Numbered from the stretch's first letter, positions 1 through 12,410 are shown. The stretch: DNA of 64,000 nt from Isoetes taiwanensis (GCA_021234155.1 JAJEKV010000241.1:124001-188000); one strand, 5' to 3'. A program made the numbers and translations. Notes: generated from the sequence alone by a model not told the origin.

Positions 1-869
1 CAGGTGCCATAAAGTCAAAAGTCGTCTTCTTGTTATCTTTCCTATTGCATTGTCTCGATTGATTTTGGGTTTAAAATCCCGGAACATGTTCTCTAAGTCC
101 CTCAGATCCAAGAAAAGAAACGGCATGTATTAGAAGAAAAAAAAACAAGATACAATATACAATTCTGCTCAAAAATGAACAGAGGGTCATCCATGCAACA
201 TCATTTAACAATAGGATTAAGAAAAATAATGAAATTCAAACTCCGTATCCTGCTAAAGACTTAGCCTGTTTAAACAATCTTCAAATGGTGAACTTCATGA
301 TTAACAGTACCTTCTCACCACAATACAAACAAAATGTGTCAACGAGGAGAATAAGAACTTGGTTGTCGTGGTCATCAATGACAAGCTCCCCACTGTAGGT
401 AGCGTCATGATTATGCAATTTTCATATTTTGTTTTGCGAATCCTTCAGGTTTGCCTTACTCGATATATAGTCAGATTTTGTGTTCATTGTGAGGCGCTTT
501 GTCTTCCAAACCGACATAGCACAAACAAAGGTGCCATCCAAATATGATGAGCCTTTAACATGCAAGTGCCACCTCCTTATTTTTAAGAATTTGCCATCCA
601 TTGTGCGTAAGCCCATGTCACCAAACATATGGCATCCACCAATGGGAAAAGAAATGGTTATGAAGAGTGGCTACAAAATCAATATATTTCCCAAGCACAT
701 GAAAATCTAACTCCCGCTTATTATGGTTCGCTTAAAGCAGTCTTTCATATAGTGCAACAAAGATAAACAATTATCTCTTTTACGATGTTTGAAATAATCG
801 GACCGAGTCCTCAGTAATAAGTACCTATTTCTAAGTCGTGAATGACCACCCCCGACTATCACTTTGGTA
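1..869. other. no gene recognised
   Basis: AT-rich sequence with only short open frames on both strands, none resembling a protein family I know. It lies beyond the 3' end of the ARO-like remnant and may be its flank or an old intron. Nothing else can be supported. Confidence 0.4.
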
Positions 870-2155
870 TAATTCAAGCTTTTCTATTGCCGTTGAAACT
901 AAGTTCTCCATATCGTATCGCATCGAGGTGACTTGATCTTGTAGCTTGTTTAAAAAGCTCAAAGCATCTGCTTTTCAGGGAATCATCATCCCCCGCATTC
1001 ACAACAATATTACATAACAAGATCAAAGAAGGAACTTGTGCGGGGACCTTCGAACAAAACAAGTTGAACCAAATAAGATGCTCCATTGGCGTCTAATATT
1101 GCTTTTAGAGTCTTTGTTGACAAAGGAAATTATCCTTTTCTCGTATTGAATTTTCCTAGGGCTATTGCAGCCTCTTTTTTCAACTTCATAATTGTTAGAT
1201 GCTAGGCGAAAGCAAGAATTGTATGTACCACCTTGACCTCCTTTGCAGGAAATATTCTTGCAATGCATCCAATTGCCTTTAAACAACATACTTGCAGCTC
1301 ACGGTTCTCCGTTTCAATGACTCTTAGTAACTGTTTCTACAATGGCCCTCACAGGATGGCGAAGTTCATCTTAAATGCTGCCCTCTTTAACTCCGGTTAG
1401 TCTTCTTCATTTGCTTACTGCAATTTCCATGACTGCCATGATTGAGTTTTTCTGCACTTGTCTTGTTTCCTTCTCAATTAATTGTGCAAAACAAAGTAAT
1501 GCTCTTGTGTCAGTAATAAATTTGCAATTCCTTACATTCTTAACTGCTAGTTTCCATAGTGCATGTGCCACTTCTGCCTTCATCTTGGATACAGTTTGTG
1601 CATCAACCTGCTCTCTTTCCTTTCTATTATAGTCCCTTTGAGAAACCCCAAACATTGATCCGCCATTTTCCCACTGTTGCTTCTTGAATGGTGGTGGTTA
1701 GGAGATGCCAAATAACTTGATGGAGCAGCATCAAATGGACCTTTTGGCTTCCCTTGAGGCCAATTACCAGAAGCTTTTGAAGGATCAGCCACTTTTTTCT
1801 CTAACCATGCGGGTTTGTCTCGACCCAAACTTTCCATCATTTGTCTCAAAATTTTATTTTGATATTCTTCCCAATTGTTTCCTACATTTGGTTGAGCTCC
1901 AGCCTTGCTTTGGGCCACGCTCTTAACTATAGTGTGCATTGTTGGTGGATTCTGTGGTTTTGTTGGTTCTTCAATGGTATCATATGAAAGAAGTGTAACC
2001 AAATACCTTATGGCACCCCCAGCACCAAAAGCATTCTTGGCTTCTTGAGCTTCTGTATCGTGGTCAGCCATATGAGCTATTGCAGTTGCAACTTGTGTTT
2101 GCACCTTCATAGTCCCGTCTGTAAGTATTGCTATAGGAACTATTGCTTGCACCAA
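870..2155 (-). pseudogene. ARO-type armadillo-repeat protein, decayed 3' portion
   Basis: Plant ARO (ARMADILLO REPEAT ONLY) proteins are cytosolic armadillo-repeat scaffolds, best known from polar cell growth. Three minus-strand blocks resemble their central and C-terminal parts. 1580-2155 has TMKVQTQVATAIAHMADHD and GAIRYLVTLL, then a low-complexity linker. 1407-1655 has EVAHALWKLAVKN and TRALLCFAQLIEKETRQVQ. About 880-1290 has DNYEVEK and YLVQLVLFEG-like blocks and a final QVPSLILLCNIVVNAGDDD block. The blocks lie in different frames with stops between them (for example just after MEIAVSK near 1407), and the N-terminal third is missing. I call it a pseudogene; assembly indels could account for part of the damage. 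The CDC20-like remnant lies upstream on the same strand. Confidence 0.72.
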
Positions 2156-2513
2156 TTACAATGCACTCTACTCACTTGAAACATATATACTTAATTTTGC
2201 CCAAAGATGATATCACAATCTATTTTCGCTATCGATGCCACACAACACCTACTCGGTTCCCAGGTTTCAAAAAAATTTCAAACTGCTTTTGACATTGCAC
2301 AACTTACAGGCTAGCTTTGCTGGGTTGCAGAAGCTATGTCAGAAATAGCTATGTCAGCAAGTTTCTTAGCCTTTAAAGTGGTCTTGGCATGTTGTGCCAG
2401 ACTAGTTAGGTGTTTGAACTTCTTCCATCTGCAAGGAATCCTCTCATCATAATTTATACATAATTTTCATATTTTACAAATGCATTCATTAAAAAAAATA
2501 ATAGCCCACTTAC

Positions 2514-2975
2514 CCCATTCCACATGCAATACATTGTTAAATATCATATTATCTCGCCCACCAGTGCTGAGAATTGGACCATTCCATGCAAGGCTACCTA
2601 CTCTAGCAGAATGGGCTTTAAGGGATCGAACCTGCATTGACCATTAAACAAATCAGGTTAAGAAACCATGGAGAAATAACACTACAGACTAAACCAAAGA
2701 GTACTGACCTGCCGAAGAGAGAAAGAATCCCATAGCTGAACAACAGAGTTATTTAAACCGACTGCAATATGTTTTCCATCAGGGCCCCAGGCCACACTAG
2801 TCACAGGACCAACCTCATCAGACACCTGCATGAGCTCTTCGATGGAACTGGTTGTAGCATTCCAGAGGTAAACAGTGTTTCCCAGTGCAACAGCCACAAC
2901 ATTGTTACTGCTTCGGTATGTCTTCCCCGTTAGCCGGTTCAAGCATCCCCGACCCACAACGCAGGTGACCGCCAA
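2514..2975 (-). pseudogene. CDC20/FZR-type WD40 protein fragment, two exons
   Basis: CDC20-family proteins activate the anaphase-promoting complex through a seven-blade WD40 propeller. The first exon block (2709 up to about 2940) encodes [20 protein letters not shown] and [20 protein letters not shown], typical first-blade wording. A consensus donor (CAG then GTCAGT) follows at 2709-2708. The second exon, 2631-2514, begins after TGCAG and encodes HSARVGSLAWNGPILSTGGR followed by DNMIFNN, then a GGGTAAGT donor. No later blades are found downstream, and the residues before NNVVAV do not fit the family. It is therefore a fragment of about two blades, from a decayed gene or a transposon-captured piece. 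Intron phases are intact, which suggests genomic rather than retro-copied origin. Confidence 0.8.
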
Positions 2976-3009
2976 TTTACAGGGAAGAATAGGTTTTTAG
3001 CAGTCACCA

Positions 3010-3049
3010 GCATATCCTAGGGATATTCTAGCATATACCTAGGATATGC
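3010..3049. repeat. perfect 12-bp inverted repeat
   Basis: Arms GCATATCCTAGG (3010-3021) and CCTAGGATATGC (3038-3049) flank a 16-bp loop. The function is unknown. Confidence 0.75.
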
Positions 3050-3540
3050 CAAAAACCCATATAAACAAGGGTTTGCCCCCCTAGGGGCAACCCAAAAACC
3101 AGTTATGCATCAACAAGCAAGGGTGTGGTCTCTATAAAAAGAGATTCTACAATTTTTCTGCAAAAGCTAATTAAAGGGGATATGAGGTTCCATGAACCAT
3201 GGAAACTTAGCGAAGCTCCTAGGTAGTTCACCATCAGCCCGAATAGAAAAGCAATGGAAATACTGAAATCCTCATTGCCTTAGCTTTATGTCAAATAGCC
3301 TTAACGTCATGGGCCTCTTCATTTAAGCACAGGATTTAATCTCAACTCTTGGTTGCAAGAGTGCTATATCCAGTACTATTCCTATCACAGATTCGTTATG
3401 AGAAATAGGCTGGCAACTAGACCGTTACGGTCATAACATACCTATCTGCTGCCACTCTCTACCCGAAGCTGCTGCCGCTCCGAACATCACCATGCCACAG
3501 CCATAGCCAGAGCAAACATCATTTAGCATGAAAGCCAACG

Positions 3541-3690
3541 GTTTTAGGCCCATGAAAATGCCTCGTGGCCATGTGGGCAGCAAAATTCCTCAGCCGATGG
3601 CCACGAGGCCATTTTCATGGCCATAAAGCCTCGTGGGAGGACGTTAATAGAACATTCTGCAGCATAATGCCCTTCCGCCAGCCCAAAAGA
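3541..3690. repeat. dispersed GGCCACGAGGCCATTTT repeat, with inverted arms
   Basis: ATGAAAATGCCTCGTGGCCAT near 3552 is roughly the reverse complement of ATGGCCACGAGGCCATTTTC at 3597. The right half, including the AGGACGTTA tail, recurs at 28490-28545, which marks it as a dispersed non-autonomous repeat. Confidence 0.5.
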
Positions 3691-4272
3691 TGTTTTGTTT
3701 TTGTTCTTAAAAAAATTGAGACTATTCATTTGAATTGTAGAAATCTGTAAAGCCTAAAAATGCACATGCATATTACTGTTTATCACTATGATTGCAGAAT
3801 CTGAAAGTGATAGAACATGATAAATCGAGTCAAATAAGCAAAGGGGAATATTTTAACATCAATTCCCATCATGATTCTATCATATAAATTTCAAAATAGA
3901 GTTCTATTATGCTTATCTATTAGCAATTTCACGACTACCTCTTTATCATTAGAGATAGGTATGGCTGGATTTAGAGCTCTGTTCTCCTTGTCAATAGGAC
4001 AGTGAATGATTCGAAAGAACTCTTCTTTGTGTGTTTGTGTAACGAACATGGACTTCATACAAAATTACACATGTTATAACAAGCGCAAAATACAAGAATT
4101 TAAAGTGTAAGCTGGCATGCAATGGCAGGAAGCATGCTTTGATGTCTGCATTCATATTTGCTATGTTGGTAATAGCTCTTCATCTAGTTACAGGCGCAAG
4201 GACTACTCTGTGTGTAAGTATAAATAACTAAGGAATCACGACTGATGATGCAGGAAAGTAAGAAGCTAGCAG

Positions 4273-4836
4273 TTGGGCACTCCAAATCCGACGAAGACAA
4301 GAAAATGGAGCATCGGATTTGCGGCAAGAGACCTCCATGGCCGCTACTTTCCATATGCCGAGAGCAACTTCTATAACACTCATTTGGATGTGGATCGATT
4401 GGAGCCCTATGTCGATCTATATGATGACATACAGCAGCACAAACAATTGGGCAGGGTTATGTTGCTTGGCGACTTTAATGCACGCACAGGAGCCGAGCAG
4501 GTCCCAAAATTTGACCCCCTGGCAGAGGACGTCTTGCAGTTGAACCCCGCAGAGGTGGCTTGGTCAAGGATATCGATGATGACACCATATTTCGGCGCTA
4601 TGGCGTGCGTTGTTGTTGTTGGGTAGTATCTTTGACCTGGTTATTTGTAATGGGTTGGCACAATGGCCGTCTTCCAGTTGCTACACTTGTAGACAGGAGA
4701 ACCAAGGGAGCGGCTCCAGTGTGGTGGATTATCTCGCTGGTTGAGGAACGGGATGCGCACTGGTTACTCATTTTTCCATCGGGGACACTTTCGGGATGAG
4801 GAAGTAGATTCGGACCACCGCCCCCTCGTTCATGCA
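4273..4836 (+). pseudogene. LINE endonuclease domain, partial
   Basis: Encodes the late part of an APE-like endonuclease, which nicks target DNA to prime reverse transcription. The GDFNAR block (LGRVMLLGDFNARTG, about 4450-4495) and the SDHRPL block near 4810-4830 are recognisable catalytic-core motifs. The two blocks lie in different frames, with a stop near 4624. The N-terminal half of the domain is absent. Confidence 0.8.
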
Positions 4837-6306
4837 TCTCCATTGGGAGGCTTCCCTGCACCTCGCCGCTTCAACACACCGGGTGCCCCAACCTGCGCTG
4901 GACTACGAATCGCGAGGGGACCTATGCTCAACCGCTTGAGCATGATCCGGCGGGAGGCCGCAACTCCCCACACTTCAAGAGCAACCGGTGAGCTGACTCA
5001 CACCGCTTCGACGGCCGGCGAAAAGATGCTTTGGGAGAGGCCGCCACGGCGAACCACGTGCACTACCACCTTTCCCGCAACAAATGGTTTGATGATGAGT
5101 GTCGGGGAGCTCAAACGCACACTCCGCAAGTCATCGATCCCATCTCCCGCCCACAAGGCCATCATCCAATACCGCCCTTTCTCAAGAACAAGAAGGCGGA
5201 TACCGCATGAGCATCAGCAACAGATGTTTGGTCTCCTGGACCGGCACCCCAGGACATTCTGGAGAAGGGTCTTGAGCAAGCCTGCACAGCCCACAGGGAA
5301 CATCACCTCGGAGCAATGGGTACAGTACTTGCAACAGCTGTACGACCCGCTCGGGGGCCGGGCACCAGTCCCTCCACAGATAGGCATGGCTCTGGTTATC
5401 ACAGAAGGGGATGTTATCATGGGCCTACAGCGTCTAGCTAATGGGAAGGCAGCAGATTTAGATGGCATGCAGGCAGAACTTCTGAAATGGGCTGGGCCTC
5501 CACTGGTGCCTGTCCTCACGGCATTGTTCAATAAAGCATTGCGAGAAGGCTTCCCTACGCAATGGACCACTAGTAGAGTAGTGCCCATATACAAAGCAGG
5601 GGACCCTCAATGCCCGGCCAACTACCGTACTATTATGGTCAGCTCTCTCTTTGCAAAACTGTTGGCTGGCATCCTTGAGCAGCGGCTGACAATATGGGCA
5701 GAGGAAACGGAGGTGCGAGCTCTTACACAGGCAGGTTTCCGGCCCAGACATTCCACCATTGATCATATCTTCACTCTGCGCACATTGATTGAGGATAGCA
5801 GGAATCGCCGGCAGAACCTGTACTGTTGTTTCGTCGATTTTGCAAAAGCGTTCGACACAGTACCCCGCAACAAGCTCTGGGACAGATTGCGGCAGCTGGG
5901 GACCCCCCTGGACTTGCAGAATGCAGTATATAGGCTGTACGAGGCATGCTCAGGCCGTATCACATCAGCAGCACAGCCGGTAATCAGTAGCATTGGAGTG
6001 CGTCAGGGTTGCCCCCTCTCCCCCACACTCTTTGGCCTATACATTGATCAGTTGGAAGATTGGCTCTCTGAGCATGGAGGCGCGGGCGCACATCTCATGC
6101 ATCACACAATCCGGCAACTCATATATGCTGACGATGTCAACCTCATGGCCTATACTCCAGAGGACATGCAGTGTCACCTGGATGCTCTTGACACTTTTTG
6201 CCAATTCACTGGCATGCGAGTTAACTTGGCCAAAACTAGGGTGCTGCTAGTTGCATCGCCCCGCCGCCCAAGGCTTCCCACCTTCACTTACGGGGGCAAG
6301 AGGTAG
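4741..6306 (+). pseudogene. LINE reverse transcriptase
   Basis: A 521-codon frame covers the fingers and palm of a non-LTR reverse transcriptase. It has the LANGKAADLDGMQAELLKWA block, VPIYKAGDP, the FVDFAKAFDTV catalytic block, GVRQGCPLSPTLFGLYID, and the active-site YADDVNLMAYTP near 6124. It synthesises cDNA from element RNA at the nicked target. The frame ends at 6306 inside the thumb region and the homology continues in another frame, so one indel separates it from the C-terminal part. Confidence 0.9.
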
Positions 6307-7315
6307 AGGTGGTCCGACCTACAAGTACTTGGGGATTGAGTTCTCAACTACCACCCATTGGGATGCGGCTATCGTCAGCGGGTCACGCCGGGTTGGAAAG
6401 CACTATATGCCATGCGCAACAAATGACCACAAGGCAGAGTTGTACGCCTGGGGCCACCAGTCACATTTGTTTTGGGCCCTGGTTGAGCCGGTCCTTTTGT
6501 ATGGGGCAGAAGTGTGGGGTCCGGTGATATCCCTCAACACTTGGAATGACCTCGAGCAGGTGCAGAAGGCCTTCTTGGCACGGGCCCTGGGGGTGAAGTC
6601 CACAGTCCCGTACCAGATCCTACTCAGAGACGGGCTTTCTACCCCTTCAACGGGCTGCATTGGAACGCCATATCGTTTACTTCCAAAAGGTGGTCGCTAT
6701 GGCTGATACATGCTTGCCCCATCTTGCTTTGGCCACATCGATGGGTCCCCAATGCCTGAAATCCTGTTGGAAAGACAAGCAAGCTCAGTGGTTCTCACGC
6801 TGGGGCGTGCAGGCAAACAGATGCGTTCAGGTCAGGACAAAGAAAGATCGCGAGGCACTTAAACTGTACCTAGATGCTACTTTCCTTCGCAAGCTCACGG
6901 GATGCGAGAGGCTCGACGACGTTAAGGCGGCACACTATCGTGACAAGTCAATCCTAGGCTCACAAGAGGCCCACACCAATACTTGTACCCCCAGCTGCCC
7001 ATGAAGAAGCGTAGACTTATAGCTTCCATTCGCACGGGTGCACATCGCCTCCGCATTGAAACATGGCGTTGGGCTCGGGAAGCACGAGAGCAAAGGCTTT
7101 GCCAGTGTTGCCACCAGGGCGCGATTGAGGATGAATGTCATACCCTCCAGATCTGCCCGGCATTTGCCCATATCCGAGAGAGGTATGTTCGACTACTAGT
7201 GCCTAGCCAGCCGTTGCATCAGTTATTGACTACGGCGTCAGTGGGTTTGTTGGGGTCATACCTCCAGGAGGTTATGGATGCACGGACTCGTTTGTGTCCT
7301 ACGGGACGGTCTTGA
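6251..7315 (+). pseudogene. LINE ORF2 C-terminal region with CCHC-like motif
   Basis: Two further frames (6251-6706 and 6660-7315) continue ORF2. The first carries KYLGIEFSTTTHWDA and the LYGAEVWGP block. The second carries CQCCHQGAIEDECHTLQICP, the Cys-Cys-His-Cys cluster usual at the end of LINE ORF2 proteins, thought to bind element RNA. The stop at 7313-7315 precedes a 3' UTR of about 165 bp containing a GC-rich stem-loop (7370-7402). Confidence 0.8.
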
Positions 7316-7480
7316 ACTGTCCTATGCAATTGTATAGTGTACCAGCATGCTTATTACTACTAAGGTTTTTCCCTCGAAAACCCTTCGGGGCGGGGGTTTT
7401 TTAATCCTGTCAGTAATACGCTTGCTGCTCTCTTTTTGTTTGGGTCCCATAGGCCAATTGGTCTCCGCGGACGCTAAAAA

Positions 7481-7503
7481 CCTATTCTATTCTATTCTAT
7501 TCT
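7481..7503 (+). repeat. (CTATT)n LINE tail
   Basis: About four pentamer copies directly after the LINE 3' UTR. They serve as the simple-repeat tail in place of poly(A) and mark the 3' end of the insertion. Confidence 0.8.
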
Positions 7504-8913
7504 CTAATTTTTTTTAGCCTTTGGATATGAATTTTTTTGGGCGAATATTTGTCAAATGACAATAGCCAATTTGGCGAAAGTCTAAAAACTTTGAAGAAAT
7601 TCTATAATTGTGATGCTCATGTATTTATGATGCTCATGGATTTTGTGATGCTCATGTATTTATTGCCATGGACCCTTAGTCCTATTGAATGTTATAGAAC
7701 CAAAATAAAAAATCAATAGGCGGGACCACGACGAGCTATTCCCATTTCTTTCTTCTCTAGTAAACGACGGCAAGGCATGGATTTTTTTTAACTTTCTTTG
7801 CATTCAGCATTCGAACTCTTTTTTTAACTTTAGCCTATTTGAATTGAGTTTGCATTCGAACTCTTCATTAAGTTAGAAATATAAGAAATATAAGAATATA
7901 AGTTACATGTGGATCATGCCGGATGAATGCAACGGCATCCTTTCTCTCTAGCTATATTATTCGGCATTTGATAAATTCATGGGAGCTCATTCAAGATAGA
8001 AGATATTGTCTAAAGCACAATGTTTTCCTAATAGATAGGAATGACCAAAACTCTGTTTTCAACTTCGTTTTCAACCCAACGACATTGAAACGACTAAACT
8101 AATGTAGCATTGGCATTGCTGAGAACACTGTAGCAGATATTCACTGTAGTTCTGTGATGATAAGTCTATATTTACAGGGATTTCATCTAGCTGTAGACCA
8201 CCGATTTACACCTGTTACCTTTTTGTAGATAGCACAGAGGTAAGACTCACGAAATTGCTACTGAACCATTCAAAGTGGTATGACAAATACCTATATCTTT
8301 TAACAATTTTGAAAATGTTTTCAACATGCTACCTTGTTTTAAATTGTGCCTCAAAACTTATTTGCAAATACTGAAACCTGAAACCTGCATTTGCAAATAC
8401 TGAAACCTGCAAACTTAAATTGAGCAGTTCAAACCACTTAATTATTAGGCTTATTCTTACAAGCAAACTCTCTGTGCAATCCCTGCTATAAGCTTTTATT
8501 CATTTTCTGCCTCTATGATCTGGATTCTAGCTGCAGAATGCACAGAGTTAAGTCTACCTGATTTCTATCATGTATGTAAACCAACATTTGTACAGATTTT
8601 TTAGAGATAGAGTCTTTATATTCTTAAGCAACCCAGCAACACTAGATGGCACCCTTAATAGCAGATAGCACAGAAGAAGCATCCTTAAATTTAAACGGTA
8701 TTCTTGTTTTTAAGCAACAACTAACATAAAAATACAGACCAGATAATATCATAAGTTCTAGCACAAAGAGAAATCCTGTCTTATAGACATACTATTTCTT
8801 GTAAATAATAGTCGCTTGTCATGGTTTCAAATTTGCAAACATCAACAATTGCAACTATCTATTTCTGAATCAAGTATACTAGTTACCAAGAAGGAGTACT
8901 TACGCTTGCCAGC
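7504..8913. other. no gene recognised
   Basis: AT-rich sequence with short direct duplications (for example GATGCTCATG repeated at 7612-7656, and AATACTGAAACCTG twice at 8367-8410). No protein family is recognised in six frames. Confidence 0.4.
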
Positions 8914-10226
8914 CTACCGTTTTGGACTGCGGCAAAAGAAACTTGATGCACAACTTACAAGCCCTTCAATGCTCTCAATGCATTTAAAGTTGTCCACAAT
9001 TTTATATGCCAAATCCATTCGATGAGCCATGCAGTGAATGGCCAATGCATAAGGGGCCAATGTGGTTTGGATCCTCACACATAATCCAGTTCGATGTCCT
9101 TGCATGACGGAGCATCCATCTACTCCGATGCATACAAGTTTCTTGGCAATGTCCTCAAGTGAAAGTTCTAGCTCAGTAATAAGATTCTCTTTTACTATCT
9201 CAAACAAACTTAAAGCTGTAGCATCTTTTAGCATCTTCTTAATGCAACATAGTGTGATTGCCGCACATGTCCATTTACACAATAAATAGTCATCAAAACC
9301 CAAGAGGAAAGGTCTTTTGCACTTGCTTCGTCCAAAGATATTGCAAAAAACTCACCTCTCTTTATGGTTTCTATCAGGTCATCTTTGATGACTCGATCTA
9401 TTGCTTTACCAAACTCCCAACCACTTAACCTTGTCCAATGCGATGAAGGCAAGTCTGACGTACCAATTGCAACCAAAAATGCCTTAATAAATTCATAGTC
9501 CAACATAGGACGTCCCCTTCGCAACAAATGAAAGACTGTTTGCACTTGTAAAAGTTTGCTCCTCATTTGTTTCTCCAATAACTTCCTGTGCAAGCTAGCA
9601 ATTGAGTATTTCTCTTGTGTTTTTTCAACCCAAATGTGCTTCTTATATGCCTCTTCATTTCTAGCATGCATGCAATCTACTGCTGTCTTCCATCTTATGA
9701 CGCTCTCTTCTTTTCCATCCACAATCTTCTTCTCATATATCTTCCCCAAGTGCTTTTCAATTGTGTCCAATTTTGGCTGCATTGTATGAGGAGATCCCTT
9801 CTTCCATGAACAAATGGCACAACACGCTAAGATTCTCAACCTGTCCCCTACTTCCTCTTCGTGCTTCTCTATACAAGGATATAAATCTGCCCAAGTGGGC
9901 TGAAAATCCCTTTCACCAGCAGCGTCCCATCCTTTCCTCCCATGCTTCCTCTTATTTTCTCCCTTGTTCTTCGTGATACCTTGTTCTTCATTTTGCATTG
10001 CCGTGGGCTCATCAACATTTTCAGCTTCAAGTTGAATGGGAGTTTCTCCATCAATATCAATCCAGATCTCATCTCTTTGAGATTCATAGTTCTCTTCCAA
10101 TATTAAATCACCCATGTTTGAATTGGAAGGCCTATTCTTAGAGCCATTGAAGTACGCAAGGATGCCTCCTCTTGATGTATGCCCCTTATCCATATTACCC
10201 CCTACAAAACAAGAAAAAAATATCAA
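8914..10226 (-). pseudogene. hAT-superfamily (TTF/DUF4371-type) transposase, frameshifted
   Basis: Encodes a cut-and-paste transposase of the hAT group, related to ZMYM/ZNF862-like and DUF4371 proteins. From the start near 10196 there is a charged N-terminal region. The TTF-type zinc-finger region follows (FQPTWADLYPCIE, ILACCAICSWKKGS, then WKTAVDCMHARNEEAYKKHI). Next come RGRPMLDYEFI and FFAISLDEASAKDLSSWV, which holds the first catalytic Asp. Near 9303 the frame shifts and continues with CIGVDGCSVMQGHRTGLCVR, a strongly conserved second-Asp block, and AIHCMAHRMDLAYKIV. The sequence stops after FFCRSPKR near 8914, so the C-terminal Glu and the hAT dimerisation region are missing. Terminal inverted repeats were not found. 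It is non-autonomous or dead. Confidence 0.85.
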
Positions 10227-10589
10227 GTAAAAGTATGGTTCACAATTTCACATTTCGATATAATGCATGATGATAGGCAGTTTATGACAACTTGCTTTAA
10301 ATGTGTATAAAAAGAAATTCTTAAAACCATATTTTAGTTATATTTAGATTGCAATGTTTTATACTCTTTATGCATAAAACAACTTGAATTCAAAGACAAT
10401 GCTTATTGCTAATTAACTACAATGAAATAGATTGTACTTACTCTATAATCACAGCCTGGCTCCACCCTTCAAACGCTGAATATGCAAGACTGGTAGAGTA
10501 GCAAATATAATACTAGTCAACCACATACATCATACATGTATCAACTATTTCCTTGTGGCTGATTATTACATGCAATTCTTGTTGTTTTT
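10227..10589. other. no gene; left flank of chromovirus
   Basis: AT-rich upstream flank of the hAT-like gene. It may contain that gene's promoter and terminal repeat, but neither can be defined from this copy. Confidence 0.4.
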
Positions 10590-10594
10590 ATATC

Positions 10595-12197
10595 TGTGAC
10601 GTTCCAGCATAATATACGCCCCAATACGTATATTATACTGCCACGTCACACGTACATGTCACAAGTGACATGCACTTGAGAGTAGGACAACGTTGCACCT
10701 AGGAGCTAAAGGTTGCACCTAGGGGGCAACCTTGGATGTTGGGTATGTAATTAAACATACACAACAAAAGGTTCCTTGTTCATCCATTTCCAAATGGCTT
10801 AAAGCCATTTGCCCATGTGGATGCCCTAACCTAGATAGGGTCTATATAAGGGCTAAAACCCTAGACCCTAGCTCTCCTTTCACTTTGCCAATTAGGGTTT
10901 TCTAGAGCCTCCTTTCCTCTTTCGCAATTAGGGCTTTCCTGGGCCAATTCGGCCAAGGTAAGGCTCGAAATCGCATTGCCAGTTCGAAAAGTCGGATTTG
11001 CACAACAAAGTTGTTGAGTAGCAGGTTGCTCTTCGGCAAGATCGGGGAGCATGGACGCCTTCCGAGGATCGAGGAGCAAGCCAAGGAGCAGGTATCTAGT
11101 TGTTTCGTTGTGCAAAACCGTTTTAGGCATGGCAATATGCGTTTAGTATGTTGGATCATCTCCGGAAGCCTTGTAGATCCCTAGATCCGAGACTCTAACG
11201 AATGAACCTAACATTGGATGTTAAGTAGATAGATTGATATGATTCTCTATCTACGTTCGCGGATATTGCATGTATTCCACTGCGGATCTCCTTGTTGTGG
11301 GAAGGGGGTAGAGACCTAAAGGTCGTGTAGAAGATGCTCCTAGCATAGCACCTTAGTTCCCACATAAATGCGGCCCGTGCAGGAGCCCACCGGCCGTGGG
11401 TGAAGGGGCAAGGCCGGGTTGATAAGGAGGAACTTGTCTCATCGCTGGACCGACCCCTCCGGTAGTAAAGCCTATCGGGGGGTTTTGCTGGCTAGGCTTA
11501 ATGGCTTGTCTTTGCGTGTGGGCAAGGCATGAGCTCGACACTCGTGGGGTGGTGGATATGACCTTCCAAAGTGAGTTCAAGTCGAATAAGGGCAAAGTGG
11601 CCCTCTAGCCGCCACCGCGATGAGCATGGATACCTTCCGGAGGAGAGGCAGCTCTCTTCCCGCCTCATCGGGGTTGGGGAGATGCAACCCGGCCAGTAGT
11701 AGCCCCCCGGGCTATTCACCCGGCAGGCTACGGCCAAGTCCCAACACTTTTCAGCCTACTCTGCAAAGTGTGCACGGGAGGGGCGGATGGAGTGGTCTAC
11801 CCTAAGCCATGTTCTATGCCAGCCAAATCCATTGCCATGAATTACATGCGCAATGAACTCTGGAGGCCTAGCCGTCAGTCATCCCCCTTGAGTCCGAGCC
11901 CTGGGTAGGATCTCTCCTTTGTATTATTGTTATGAAGGTATTGCTGACTCTGTGATGTTGCTATTGTTATGGTGATTGTGTTGTATATTATTGGTTGTGC
12001 TCACGTTTGTTTGTTACGCTTCCGCAGATAGGTCGATCCGATGGAAGACGGATGAATGACACATCCACTCTTCCCTTGCTGGCTCTGCCCCCATGGGAGT
12101 GGAGTCAGGTGGATGGCCCCTGTCAGGCAGCTGCCAGGGGGAATGCTCCTCCTTCGAATACAATGCGGGCATCGTATAAGGAGTAGGGTACGTCACA
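10595..12197 (+). repeat. left LTR (1603 bp)
   Basis: Begins TGTGACGTTCCAGCATAATA and ends ACGTCACA. It contains a TATA box at 10843-10850 and a telo-box-like AAACCCTAGACCCTA just downstream, which places transcription start near 10875. It aligns throughout with 22359-23958 but with scattered indels. Confidence 0.92.
10843..10850 (+). promoter_or_regulatory. TATA box of left LTR
   Basis: TATATAAG, within TCTATATAAGGGC, is the likely core promoter for genomic retroelement RNA. The equivalent TATATAAG lies near 22610 in the right LTR. Confidence 0.7.
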
Positions 12198-12198
12198 G

Positions 12199-12210
12199 TG
12201 GTATCAGAGC
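12199..12210 (+). other. primer-binding site
   Basis: TGGTATCAGAGC lies two bases after the left LTR. It is the classic plant-retrotransposon complement to the 3' end of initiator methionine tRNA and primes minus-strand DNA. Confidence 0.92.
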
Positions 12211-12410
12211 ATGATCTTGGCATCCAAGATCGAGCACTGACCATTTTTTTCTCTTAGGACTAACAGTAGGTTCGAGTCTTGGGGTATAGCCACCCAAGCA
12301 AGAGCTTCGAACAATTGGGAAAATTCCCAATTTCTGGGTAGAATTTAGTTCCATGATAGATTGCTAGTGAAGTATAGCACCTTTCCCAACCTAAATTGCC
12401 AAAAAATAGG

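Larger units (their letters stand above)
2976..4272. other. intergenic; palindrome and dispersed repeat only
   Basis: No coding sequence recognised. It contains a perfect 12-bp inverted repeat (3010-3049) and a repeat related to sequence near 28470. A stretch near 3074-3090 (CCCCCCTAGGGGCAACC) resembles a short block of the chromovirus LTRs, so old LTR debris is possible. Confidence 0.4.
4273..7503 (+). mobile_element. LINE-type non-LTR retrotransposon, 5'-truncated (LINE-A)
   Basis: In order it has the end of an APE-type endonuclease (4273-4836), a reverse transcriptase, a C-terminal Cys/His motif, a short 3' UTR and a (CTATT)n tail at 7481-7503. ORF1 and the start of the endonuclease are missing, as expected from 5' truncation during target-primed reverse transcription. 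Several frame changes show that it is inactive. It shares protein order, the YLGIEFS block and the C-terminal motif with the second LINE at 24636. Confidence 0.88.

Noticed and set aside
11995-12186. 63-codon open frame repeated in both chromovirus LTRs (also 23756-23947)
   Set aside because: It is identical only because the LTRs are duplicates. The older LTR at 60643 does not keep it open, so there is no sign of selection.
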